Shown piece by piece: positions 34,116 to 44,680 of a DNA stretch of 64,000 nt. This DNA is from Reticulitermes lucifugus (taxonomy: Eukaryota > Arthropoda > Insecta > Blattodea > Rhinotermitidae): assembly GCA_026260175.1 (NCBI GenBank), contig JAKCWW010000350.1, positions 31,027-95,026 of the forward strand, in the 5' to 3' direction. The translations under genes were made by a program, and so were the position numbers. The notes beneath the pieces were generated by a model. The model was not told the DNA's origin. It did no database searches and was given only the letters and a program-made list of their open reading frames with translations. Every line of letters begins with the position of its first letter. Within the stretch, counting starts at the first letter, position 1.

Positions 34116-34350
34116 GTAAAGCGTTACAACTTACTGAACTTATAGTGTTTTAAGTAACTGAGTGACATATACTTTGTCGTATTAAAGAAGGCAGCTTTAT
34201 TTCATACGCACGGAGGTAAATTAATTTTCGGCCGACTGTCAACCGTCCATGATCTTTTCAAAATGACCGGTTTCTTTGAAATATCAAGTCGAAGGCCACC
34301 CTCTGAACACTTAGGCCTATGTGTGAGTCTGGGCCCTGGTTTTGTATTTC

Positions 34351-34406
34351 AGCTCCCCGAGCTACAGACCCTACTGAACGTTCTTAAGGACTACAACAGC
34401 GTTTAC
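34351..34406 (+). CDS. Candidate internal coding exon (56 bp)
   Basis: A strong 3' splice site (tggttttgtatttcag, 34335-34350) and a strong 5' splice site (CAG followed by gtaaat at 34407) bracket 56 bases that are open in only one frame, reading LPELQTLLNVLKDYNSVY and two bases over. Codon choice is GC-rich at third positions (CTC CCC GAG CTA CAG ACC), unlike the surrounding AT-rich DNA. I do not recognise the protein. The Leu-rich pattern suggests an amphipathic helix. The next exon would need to begin with the third base of a codon; none is certain within the window. Confidence 0.5.
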
Positions 34407-34554
34407 AGGTAAATCTGCTACCTGATGGCGTTTTTCTCTTGTACGAAATGCAGAAGGCTCCTACACAAGAATCCGTCTTGCCACCGAAATGCCTTACCCC
34501 CAGGTGGAAAAATGGTTTCACTCAACTGAAATTTAATTTGGTAAAAGCTGGCCG

Positions 34555-35560
34555 TCTAGTGGGTGCTTTGATTTATGTTAGGCTTTGTTATGAATTACTA
34601 TGGCTGAAAATTAGTGTTTCTTATCAACTTTTGGTGTAAATCTACCGTATGTAATATCAACGAAATCTGTTTTAATGTTTTACGGTACATAACATAAGCA
34701 TGAAATGCCAATTTATGGACTCACGCAAAGTAAGATTTGCAACGTATTAAATGGCTAAAAATAAATTTGCCGATAATATTCATTCATTCATGGTATTACG
34801 CAAAGCTGGCTTTGTTAGGAACGACGTGATTGAAAATCAGTCAGTATAATCCCTCCTGATCAAATTTCAGCAAAATCTGTTTATGGGATCGAAAGACAGG
34901 AAATTCTTTATGCTGAGCGGCCTCAGGCTTTGCATCACGGGTGATAATGAAAACAGGCGACTAACTTCATACGTGTAAGCTTTTTATACGAAGTTTACTA
35001 AAATTCAGTCAATGGTTTACTATTTATAAGGAATATGCATTCATGACCTTAAGTAAATTACGTTTTTTACGAAATAATATGGGTGAAAACTGGAATTGCG
35101 CGACATTAGTGAACTTCTTTCATGTAGATGTTTAATGGAGTGTGTGTAGCGGTTTAAGTTTATGTTAAGAAGTCCATTTATGACGCTACGGAAATAAAAG
35201 TCAATTTGCCAGAACACTGGGACTGCTGAGGAAAGCCTAGTAAAAGAGTTTTTTTTGTCCAATTTGAAATGTGACACATGGAAATTTAAATCTTTGACTG
35301 GGCTTTTTTTGTGGATCACTGTGCCTGAAAGATATATTTATCCAACAAAATTTGGCCGAAGTGTTCCTATCAAGTTTGTATAGAATGCATGCATGAAGTG
35401 ACGTGGGTAATATATGGAAAACACCATTTTGGCAGTATGTGAACTTGGCTTTCGTGTCGATCTTTATGGGTGAAAATGGGAATTGTCTGCAATATCAGAT
35501 TGTAAAAATAAACCTACCCAATGTTTACGTGCACTTAGAAAAATTCCAGCAGATAGCGCA
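34555..35560. repeat. Possible ancient degenerate array
   Basis: Recurring diverged modules read roughly 'catttatgac-ttacg-aaagtaggctttgtta', then 'tatgggtgaaaat-gg' and 'tcag-caaaatctgttt'. They can be seen near 34575, 34790, 35045, 35170 and 35440. Similarity is weak and spacing irregular (about 130-270 bases). It may instead be several insertions of one short element. Confidence 0.35.
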
Positions 35561-37773
35561 TTGTTCGAAGTTAGTACACTATTCCTAATTAGTCATACAC
35601 ATCTCGAGGATTTGTTAACAAAATTTCGTTTTGATAAATAAACTATTTGTAGGGCTATATAATGTATTTAATTTTCTTCGTGTACAGCTGCTTGGTATGA
35701 AACCTTTGAATTAATATTTAGAAAATAAATGATATCCCAATGTGGTTCTGGTCATACATGTGACCAGAAAATTTAAAGTGTCATTCAATAATAATGGAGG
35801 TCACGTGATGTAATTTATGGGTACTCAAATGCTACTTCCAGGCCAGAGTATGGTCCTAAAAATAAAAGAGCTGAGTAGGTCTGGCACAGAGTTTCAGGAT
35901 GAAAGAAATGGAATGACTCATATTATATGGCCAGTCCCGTTGTTCTTAAGTCTGGAGCAGCTCACAAAGTACACATATCTACAGAGGCTGATGCTTGTAA
36001 TTCAAATAAAAGAATCTAAAATTAAAAGCGTTATGTATACTTTAATTTGTTGAAGAATTTAAAATGTTTTTAAAATAGTTATGTTTTTTTTTCGGTTTAA
36101 CAGAAATGTTCTTTATTAAAAATTTCTTCACAGTAGAATCACTTTGTAGTTACATAGAACATAAAAAATTTAAATTACTGGTGGCAGAACAGCCCACAAG
36201 AACAGCACGCCCTGGTTAGGGCGTCTTATTACGGGCACTGAATGACACTTAAAAAGTGAAAAGCACTGGAGTTCTTTAAAAAACTAGACCTGATTAACAA
36301 GCATCATCATGAATCATGGTTATTTAACAGATAACCATGATGTGAGTCACTTGTTTTATTATATCTGATTATATTAATACATATATTTTTGAATGTCAAA
36401 TTTTGTCGTTACTTTCTGTAACTGCATCGTGTCAGTATAATATTAACTAAACGTCTTTGCACTGGCAAGAAGTTGCGTCGTCTGCAAAGTAAAATGGAAA
36501 CGTAAAATGCCCTTACGCACTTCATTCTTAACTTCCGCACTAGACGGAGGCGAATGGTTAGCTTTATGCTCCGGCCGCATTATTAAATAGGAATGCGCCC
36601 GAAGTACCCGTTGAATGAGGCTAGTCGTGCCCTAGATCCGGTCTGGACACTTTGGAGCATATATATGCTCCTATTGACAATCAAACCTTGATTCTTCGGT
36701 CATCCAACAATTTTAGCTTAGCCAATATACCCACCATGTTAAAAGTAAAGGGATTTACAATTTAAATTTCTGATAACGGATATGTGAGAGCTTGATATGT
36801 AGCCTCCTTGGTTTAAAACTTGTGCGCAGTGAGTTAAAATTTTACACGGTGAAGCACCGAAAAATAAGATGGAACATCTTTCGGTTGAATTCGGCCATCG
36901 CCCACTTATCCTAACGTCTAAGTTATTAGGATCGTTTGGGCTGTCTATATTTTCATTGTTTTTCAGCCTTAAAGAAAGATATAAGTAAGACAACATAATT
37001 TTACACCATACCATTTCTAAGTGTCTGATATCACACAGTCTATACTCCTTAATTTATAAAGAAGTTTCCTTGTGTCTTATGTTTTAGGTTTGGGGGAATT
37101 AACACCCTTGCCTTGAGGCTATGCCTCGTATGTATGATGTTTTTAAAGTAGGATAGGGAGCAGTGCCTGGGCACTCAAAAACATCGGGGCGCTGCCGTAG
37201 TTCTATTTCAGGTCAGCGGATAAAATACAACATTAAGACACCTGACAGAGGAATCACAGATAAAGAAGTAAAGCGTATTCAAAATTCGTAAAATGCAACA
37301 AATGCAAAATATAAAAAGACTGCAGAATGGAAATAATATATTTGTCTTAGCTTCTTCTTGTTTCTCCTGTAGCCGAGTACATAGATAAAACCAAAAAAAT
37401 TCAGTCAGAACTTATGAGATTACCTGAAAGAGAAAGCTGTAGTTAATAAAACTTGGACTTTACACTTTCAGGAAATTCTCATATTCTAATGCAGGCTGCA
37501 ACTGATCCTGAACACCCTAACGAATGACTTGATTCCCCCCCCTCCCCTTCCCACGTCACTGCATAATTTTGAATTTAAACAAAGCGGAAGATAAATTATA
37601 AATGTATTGGAAGAGCTGCAGCCTGTTGTGCCAAATGAGTGTTATAAGTAAACATTCAAACGAATTTAGTTCAAGGAAAGTTTTCCAAATTTGTTTCTAG
37701 GTGTGACAACTTTGCCATAGTCAATTTTATTCTCAAATTTATAAGCACAGTTCTCGAAAGAAACCAGTGCATA
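35561..37773. other. Unassigned; two small palindromes
   Basis: Holds an 11-base inverted repeat with an 7-base loop ('atcatggttat' 36313-36323 and 'ataaccatgat' 36331-36341) and an 18-base perfect palindrome, 'ggagcatatatatgctcc' (36654-36671). A strong 3' splice-like site (cttcttgtttctcctgtag) precedes 37373; the open stretch after it (EYIDKTKKIQSELMRLPERE) stops after 23 codons and has no donor. No gene is called. Confidence 0.4.
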
Positions 37774-37998
37774 TTGGCACTGTTGGCTCATGTATTGTCC
37801 TGTAACGTTTGGAGGAGCTTTCGTATACCTTCAGGCGACGCAAATCCCGCCCACCCAGGACGCAGACCTAACATGAACAACAGAAACAACTTCAAAATGT
37901 TCGAGGCCTCCGCTCGCCGCCACTGGCTGCCGGTGGAGCCCGGGCGAGTCCCACAACCCAGTGTTGTGTCACTGTGTCCCTGTGACGACTTGAAGTGA
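37774..37998 (+). CDS. GC-rich open segment, possible exon
   Basis: A 75-codon frame lies in a clear GC-rich island (37835-37995) within AT-rich DNA. A plausible acceptor (tcgtataccttcag) ends at 37834. In the long frame the segment reads NMNNRNNFKMFEASARRHW and further; in the phase that would follow the candidate exon at 34351 it gives a short basic stretch (R-R-K-S-R-P-P-R-T-Q-T) and a stop at 37869. The frame conflict leaves coding status open. It could be a last exon, a first exon or a non-coding CpG island. Confidence 0.25.
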   Translation: MALLAHVLSCNVWRSFRIPSGDANPAHPGRRPNMNNRNNFKMFEASARRHWLPVEPGRVPQPSVVSLCPCDDLK

Positions 37999-39751
37999 TT
38001 TCTTCTACGTACTAACTCATGTGCGAATATGGAGAGTGGGTTGCTTCACTCTAGGAGCGACGGGAAGACTTGCGTGCACAAACCATTTATGTGTGTTGAT
38101 GCATCCCCGTCTGATGTACAAATTCACTGTCACTGAATGTACGGAATATTTTAATACAATGATGAATTTTTAAATGTGATTTAAACATTTATCTTATAAT
38201 AAAAGAAATTATGTTGTTGATTTGGCGGAATTTTGTGTTAGGAAGCCATGTAACTTCCTAACCTAGGAGACAGTACGTAGCCTTATAGTGTCAACGCCAT
38301 TTCATCGCTTGAAGAACAAGCGACAAGTGTAAGCGTATCAATTCTACTCCCTGGTGTGTACCAATCAGTTGTCAGGAGGAGGCCACAGTTTACAAATCGG
38401 GTTAGGTTCGAAACTGTAGAGGCTTTTAATGGTTGAAAAGAATTGTGAGAAAACGGAATTTACCTCGTCAGCAGCCAAAACTTGTCGTTTGCATCATCAA
38501 TAATTTCGGTGGAATTTGTCAACAGGGAATATTTAAACAGATTGGTAAGTAGGGAAATTTGCAAATAAGAACATGTTTCATGATACGTAAAGTGCATGAT
38601 ACTTAAATTTTTACCAAAGGAATATCATTGCAGGAAATTTGACTGTTTAGAACAGCAACTTGGCTACTGCAGAACAGTGTTTGTTTGGCGATCAACTGGG
38701 TGCGTCTTTGCGACCTCTCTAAAGCTGCTTCCGTCCGCCGCTGGCTGAACCACAGGGGTGTCTAAGTTTCGTGCAGCGTGCGTCAGCACTGCACTATCAG
38801 TGTGGCCCAGCACACTAGCCCTGTATTACTGTATCGAAAACAAATGCCTACCTAACCTCGCAAGAACCTAACATCCAGACCTAACACCGAAGTTCGGAGG
38901 GGGGNGGGGTGGGTGTACACAACAACACGCAAAAACTGTAGACACTTCCTGAAATATGCAGTGACTCCTAGGAAATACAGGCTGCCAACTTGACGGTTAC
39001 ATACTAAAAACACTACGACTCTACGGCATCCCATCACCACCTGATACACTGTGGTTTGTGGAAGTAGTCTACATATGAATAAACCAGCGACCTGTACAGA
39101 CCGGAAAGCAACNGGGGGGAAGAATTGCCACTTACATTAGCCGTGACGTCATGCATTTAGTGGCGTCGATGTTGAAGCTTGCAGTTGCTGTGGATGTTGC
39201 AGCTCACTTTGATCCTGGCTGCTACCTAGATTTGGTTTTGATGTTTCAGTTGGCGATGCTGATGTTGATGTTTGCACGTAGCACTAAATGATGCACCATT
39301 GTGTGGCACATTTGAACTAGAAACACTGCTCACTATTTTTGTTGGGCAGAGACACGTATAAGCTTTTATTCTCGCTTGCCCATCACTTCACTAGCACTGT
39401 ACTCAACATAATTCGGTGCCCGCATTTAATGAACAATTTCACACCTCTTTCAACTTGAAGCTGTCTATTCTCACAGTGGATGTACTTCTGTTTGAAACAC
39501 ACTATTCTTATTTCGAAATTTATAATGATACCGTGCAGTGCATATATGGAAGGGGGTGGGGTGGGGGGCGATTGAACAGGCTTATATAGCCGCGAATCGC
39601 AGTATACTTTCAATAGTATTTTTTCTATTTTGCACAATTTGTTTTATTTCACGGATGGTCCCAGTAGTGTAACTAAAACAGTAACTGCATAGGGGAAGTA
39701 GGCATGGTAGTGTTTGGTTGTGTATAGATGTATATCGGATCGTTTCAGATA
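37999..39751. other. Unassigned; two single-base ambiguities
   Basis: No recognised gene. Single Ns at 38905 and 39113 both sit in G runs, as expected of low-quality homopolymers. Bases 39165-39280 have GATGTT-type low complexity. A G-rich run lies near 39550-39570. Confidence 0.45.
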
Positions 39752-40063
39752 TACAGACGGACCCCGACTTACGTAGCTCCGACATACGTAGATCCGGACT
39801 TACGTACAAAACTTCTTGTGCCACTACCACCACCACAACCACCCCTGCCTCTGCCTCAATTGAATACGACAGTTACTCCAGTATCGATTATGAATTATTA
39901 TGTTTTTATTAATTGTTATTAAAATTATTATTAATTATTATTGTATCAATTATTATTATTGTGTATAAGGTATATAATAAAACATGGCTCCGAGTTANGT
40001 AAAAATCGACTTACGCATAGGGTTGCGGAACGATCCACTTACGTAAGTCGGGGACTTTCTGTA
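39752..40063. mobile_element. MITE with pogo/Tigger-like terminal inverted repeats
   Basis: Left end 'tacagacggaccccgactta' (39752) and the reverse of the right end 'tacagaaagtccccgactta' (ending 40063) match at about 17 of 20 positions and continue 'cgta'. Both ends are TA plus CAG, as for TA-duplicating Tc1/mariner-pogo relatives. Inside, the left end repeats 'gacttacgta' and 'gacatacgta' motifs, and the middle is a CCA-rich run followed by an ATT-rich tract. One N lies at 39998. At 312 bases it is too short to encode a transposase. Superfamily assignment is from the end sequences only. Confidence 0.82.
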
Positions 40064-40377
40064 TCTTAACACGGATATTGTACACGTTTTCGTGCGTGAA
40101 AATACAAAATGCCCCGAGACGTAAATCGGCTCGCTGTTGAGTTCTTATGAAACAAGTGGAAACATTTATGTTTGAAAGATTTCAGAATGGCGCCGAAGAA
40201 GTAAGCAGTTTCGATAAGCAATACACATTTTAAAACCAAAGTCGTAGACACACACACTCCGCCGGTACGATGTTCCTCTAGTAACTGCTGGCAGCAGAGC
40301 CCTTCTCAACAGGCTAACTCGCTCAACTTGTTGGATTATCCCGCATATTAGAAAATATAAGGCTTATTGCTCTTTCC

Positions 40378-40680
40378 ACAGCCCGCCACTGTAATTTGTC
40401 CTGAGCCAGATGAATCCACTGCACATCTTAATATCCTGTTTAGGTTAAATTTAAAATTATTCTGTCATCATCTCCCACTTTTCTAAAGTTCCTTTCTTTT
40501 TCTACCACACTTTCCTACTGGAATTATGTACACATCTATCATCTCGTCCATGCTTTGCTTATAGCCTATTCAACAGGTTTTTATAATCGTCATAATATTC
40601 AATGATTAGTACAAATTACATAAGATTAGAAGGCAAAAGATTCCTAACCGAATTTCAGCAAGTGTTAGCCGAAATTGTGT
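40378..40680 (-). mobile_element. LINE fragment, reverse transcriptase tail
   Basis: 'cctgagccagatgaatccac' (the LAQDRD-type region read in reverse), a decayed GRPR region, 'cgtccatgctttgcttatag', and the upstream module 'agaaggcaaaagattcctaa' with 'ccgaatttcagcaagtgt' correspond to 60690-61210 in order, with deletions. The frame is destroyed. Confidence 0.65.
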
Positions 40681-40791
40681 CCGCATCTGATTTATTTACA
40701 AATTTAACCGAATTATGTCCGCATCTGATTTATTTTTAAATTTAACCGAATTATGTCCGCATCTGATTTATTTGTAAATTTGATTTTGATT
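40678..40791. repeat. Tandem array, 38 bp x 3
   Basis: Units beginning 'tgtccgcatctgatttattt' start at 40678, 40716 and 40754 with almost no differences, so the array is young. It begins inside the 5'-most part of the LINE fragment; the 'aaccgaatt' part of each unit copies the LINE sequence at 40647. Confidence 0.93.
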
Positions 40792-40837
40792 TTCCTATTG
40801 GTATTCCCCAACAAAGCTTGCGACATTTTGAAAAGGG

Positions 40838-40959
40838 TTTGTAACTATGTTCACGATTTTCACTGTATTTGCTCCCAGACCAACATATGTTCAAGACGTT
40901 TGTAACTATTTTCACGATTTTCACTGTATTTGCTCCCAGACCAACATATGTTCAAGACG
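40838..40959. repeat. Tandem duplication, 61 bp x 2
   Basis: Copies at 40838-40898 and 40899-40959 differ at a single position (tatg/tatt near 40847 and 40908). A very recent duplication, 47 bases downstream of the 38-bp array. Confidence 0.95.
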
Positions 40960-41013
40960 TCCCGATTACTCGAGACCCGTATACTGTACTTTCCGTGCAT
41001 TATCGATGACCAA

Positions 41014-41107
41014 TTCACAACACTAGACAAACAAAGTGCACAATACTCTTCCCTAGATTAATATATAGGGAAGAGTATTGCGCATTTTGTTGGTTTGGTG
41101 TTGTGAA
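41014..41107. repeat. Long near-perfect hairpin, 41-bp arms
   Basis: Arms 41014-41054 ('ttcacaacac...' to '...tactcttccct') and 41067-41107 are inverted copies with about five mismatches around a 12-base AT loop. A transcript would form a stem comparable to a microRNA precursor, but a small foldback element explains it equally well. No target duplication is obvious. Confidence 0.9.
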
Positions 41108-42549
41108 TCACTCAAGACCTCTCTCTCCCTACAAGTAAATTCCTCTCTAGCCCTTGATCGCTACAGGCGGCCTTTTCATCAGTTCACAAGTCTCGTTCTT
41201 TAATCCCCACCCCTGAAATTCTTGAGCGTCATGAAAATATACGTGGCTTTTAGATACGTTATGAAGTTTCATTTGGTACTTGTTATATACATTTTCTGAG
41301 AAAATATCAAAGAAATATTTGTAGCAAAATGTTTGAGCGTTAGTGCAATACAGACATGATCGAAAAGAGCTATTTTAGAAATGTAATATGAAATGTAATA
41401 TTGCATTCGACAAATGCAGTATGATAAGACCTTCTTCTAAATTTTTACCACTGTTCCTTTTAACTGCTCCAGAAGGCAGGCGACTGTCTCTTGATTTGTT
41501 CACAGAGAGAACACTGTCTGTGTTATTTTTAACTGGCAGTTCTGTGACTGTAGTTTACTCGTATATTTTATAGTCGTAGCTTTGAACGTTTGTGGGAATA
41601 AATGAGTGAATTTACCTAAAGTAAGGTCTGAAGTAAAATTCAGTGCCATGTTATAACAAGCTGCGCGTCGCCAACATGTAAATGCAAATGATGCACTTTC
41701 GGCAATGTGTATTCAATTTTTTTGTACACGTAATGAATTTCTGCATCATACATGTCATATTTTATGAATAATACTGTTATTATGTATAAATATTGTAAAT
41801 TAAATTTTTTGCGTCAATTAACGAAATTCTGATCGTTCTGAATCTTTATGTGATGAACTTACGGGCATACCAATTTATTATATTCACGAAAATATTCGAA
41901 TAATTTGTTATGTACAAAAATAACGCGTGTTAAACCTTTCAGACTTCTCTAACTCCTGCAAGGCACGTTAACTTACACTGCTGTTCCCTGCCGACCACAG
42001 CACTGCACACGTGTCCAATACTAACTGATCGCAGGCGGACAAGCCGAATGCTTAGAACTGGAAAAATCCTTCGTGCCACGGAATGTCTGTCGGACATTTT
42101 CAGTACTAATATTATTATTTGGGTATTGCGTGTACTTGCGTACTATTATTATATGTATATTGTTTATGTCTGGGTATTTTTTCATTTTTTAATATATAAT
42201 TTACCAACTTTATGAGAATTAGGAATATATTTTCATTTTTTTCTTTAATTCCACTATTACCGGTGTTTGAACCAATTACGCAATACCGACCACAGGATGA
42301 AAAAAATATATCACAACGTTCAGAGAGTCCTGGAACTTAAGGTATTTAATTACGTATTATTTGTTTGTTTATTGATTCTTTGTTTATTTAACTACGCTGC
42401 CAATAGCCTAGACTGTAGCGTCTGCAGATAAATTTATTGTCGAGGTTTATGTATTGAAAAAACAGATGCAGTGAGTACAATATTTAGGCCATACATAAGG
42501 CAAAGGACACAAATACCGCATAAACTAATTATTATTAAGGTGTTCAAAT
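41108..42549. other. Unassigned AT-rich stretch
   Basis: No gene or shared repeat. AT content is very high between 41700 and 42250. Confidence 0.5.
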
Positions 42550-42750
42550 AAAGAAAGATGGAATGGGTGGGGTATTTGAATTGGTATTCATGACAGAGGA
42601 CGTGAAGATGTGGACTGGATTAATATGGTTCAGGATGGGGTAGAGTGGCCAGGTCCTGTGAATGGCTTAAAGAACCTCATGGTCCTATAAAAAAACGCGG
42701 GAATTTTATGACATTTTTGTTCGTAGTAGCTTCTGAAGATACTGTGAACA
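42550..42750 (+). mobile_element. LINE 3' end fragment
   Basis: 'gaatgggtggggtatttgaa', then 'gtggactggattaatatggt' and 'caggatggggtagagtggcc' (Asp-Trp-Ile-Asn-Met-Val-Gln-Asp region), 'gtgaatggcttaaagaacct' and a UTR with 'cgcgggaattttatgac' and 'gtagcttctgaag' follow the LINE order. Upstream sequence is deleted. Confidence 0.7.
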
Positions 42751-43082
42751 TGTGATGCCAAGTACCCGGCAGTGCGGCGTGATATAAGAGCACTACAGGT
42801 AGGCGAACTGAAGTGACCTGTAAACATTCTTACTTTATGAAGCAGACATCCATCTTTATTCCCAAATACAGCTGAAATGTAAAGGGGGATTGAAACACTG
42901 CAAAATTAAATGATATATTTCAGTAAAGAAGCAAGGCTGGAAGGCCAATTTATTTTTCCTCACTTCACTAGGACAAAGAATTTCAGCCACAAATTATAGC
43001 TTATATAGCATTAAATGGTAGGATGACTTCGAATCGTACACTGAAACGTACTCTACATAGAAGGGAGCGGTCCTGCTTGTTG

Positions 43083-43418
43083 CAATGTAGTGTCCGGCAT
43101 TTGTCTGGGGCGACTGGTGACAGCGTAGTATCCGGCATTTTTCCGTGGCGACTCATGACAACGTAGTATCCCGCATTTTTCTGTGGCGACAACTAACAAC
43201 GTAGTATCCGGCATTTGTCTGGTGCGACTAGTGACAACGTAGTATCCGGCATTTGGCTGTGGCGACTCATGACAACGTAGTATCCGGCATTTTTCCATGG
43301 CGACTCACGACAACGTAGTATCCGGCATTTTTTTGTGGCGACAACTGACAACGTAGTATCCGGCATTTGTCTGTGGCGACAACTGACAACGTAGTATCCG
43401 GCATTTGTCTGTGTGACC
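43083..43418. repeat. 38-bp minisatellite with three-unit higher-order pattern
   Basis: Eight complete units and one partial unit, each beginning 'caacgtagtatccggcattt'. Unit ends fall into three classes: 'gactagtga' (units 1, 4), 'gactcatga' or 'gactcacga' (2, 5, 6) and 'gacaactga' or 'gacaactaa' (3, 7, 8). Central variants agree for the pairs 1-4, 2-6 and 3-7, giving an A-B-C / A-B-B-C-C order. Because 38 is not a multiple of 3, the minus strand stays open in rotating frames (43001-43509) with repeating MPDTTL, KCRILRC and NAGYYVV phrases. Confidence 0.95.
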
Positions 43419-44199
43419 TTACATGATCATAAGCAGATGTTAATGAAACAGACCCAAATTTTAATCGTAGAGAATATTTCGCTAGATGACATGTATTTGA
43501 ATTCTTCAATATTCTTCACTCAGCAGTAGAATATGTATACATAGTTATGTTGTGAACTGTGGACTCTGATCTGTTCGTTGTTCACCCTTGGAATGAAAAC
43601 TGAACCTGCAGCGTTGCGTCGCTGCTTAAATAAGAAACTGGAGGAAACAGGCGTACTTGCAAGCAAAAACTCTCCCAGTTTCACTTTGTCCACTTCAAAT
43701 CCCGCACAGATTGTTATGTACCTGAAGTCGCACTTCCACGTTGAGAAGCCGTCAACTAACAAGCTGAGAGCAGTGGCATTGCCAATGAAATAGGATAAAT
43801 TATATATTTGTACTTATAGGTACATTAAATCACGGAATGTTTCCCTGGAAATTATGTAGACAGTCAGTTCAACAGTATGTACAACTTAGATACACGTACA
43901 TGATGCTTTGCTTTCCTTCCACCACATGTTCGCATTTGAAGAATATTCAGGGATGCAGACATAGCTGTAGTGATATATAACGTGCTTTGCTAGTACATTA
44001 AGAGTTAGTGCCAAGTCACTACAAGCGGAACCGCAGCATGTAAAACCTTCCAACATTCACTTGGAGAATTGGTTATAAATAAAGTCCCCTTGAGCCCTGC
44101 TGAGAGTCAAACAGGAGGCAGGCTGCTGTCAATAACACCAATGAATGTCTGTCGTGTAACTTGATCGCTTGTTCCTCTCCTGGTGTGTAATAATTGGGA
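43419..44199. other. Unassigned non-coding stretch
   Basis: A segment at 43578-43793 is open on + (71 codons) and the overlapping 43520-43762 is open on - (80 codons), neither with a recognisable motif. No splice context is convincing. Confidence 0.4.
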
Positions 44200-44280
44200 G
44201 ATATGAACCCTTGAACAATGATTGCACGGTTTAGATTCCAAGGTGCTTGGTTTGAATCTCGACAGAGAAAGAAGCTACCA
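44200..44280 (+). mobile_element. Possible tRNA-like SINE head, group 6
   Basis: 'gattgcacggtttagattcc' with a B-box-like 'ggtttgaatctcgacag' (44248-44264) in tRNA-like spacing. Diverged and without a recognised body. Confidence 0.35.
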
Positions 44281-44380
44281 TTTCAAGTTGTTATGAATGT
44301 GTGGCATTTCGTGTCTGTCCACTTTTATCACGAAATGTGTAGTTACTTTCCCGTCTTTTAGTTTCACTAAATACCTCCAT

Positions 44381-44680
44381 AGGCACAGTGCTACAAGGCG
44401 GAAGGTCGCGGGTTCGATTCCCAATGGAGTCATTGGAATTTTCCATTGACTTAATCCTTGCGGCCGCACTATGGCTCTGGGGTCGACTCAGCCTCTAACA
44501 GAAATGAGTACCAGGGGTATTTCCTGGGAGGGGGGGGGTAAAGGCGGCCGGTGCTTAGGGCTAACAACCTTGCCACCTTCATGTGCCGATTGTCTAGAAA
44601 TTCTGTGAGCCTCAACCTCCTGGAGCCCTAGGGGCCTATCCAGGCTTGTAAAGGACTAGTTTTAACTTTACCTTTATTGT
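44381..44680 (+). mobile_element. SINE group 2 with decayed A-box
   Basis: Exact B-box GGTTCGATTCC at 44411-44421. The body runs 'gtcattggaattttccattg', 'gcggccgcactatggctctg', 'gcctctaacagaaatgagta', 'aaggcggccggtgctt', 'atgtgccgattgtctag' and 'agcctcaacctcctggagcc', complete to the 'ggcttgtaaagg' tail. The A-box side of the head has a deletion, so Pol III promotion is doubtful. This is the most complete example of the group 2 centre, which is missing in the copy at 19495. A G run sits at 44529-44537. Confidence 0.9.

Noticed and set aside
43083-43418. CRISPR array
   Set aside because: Units are contiguous 38-bp tandem repeats without unique spacers, and the genome is eukaryotic.
43001-43509. 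Apparent repetitive protein (MPDTTL phrases) on the minus strand
   Set aside because: It is the rotating translation of the 38-bp minisatellite; the frame shifts each unit and no start or splice signal supports expression.
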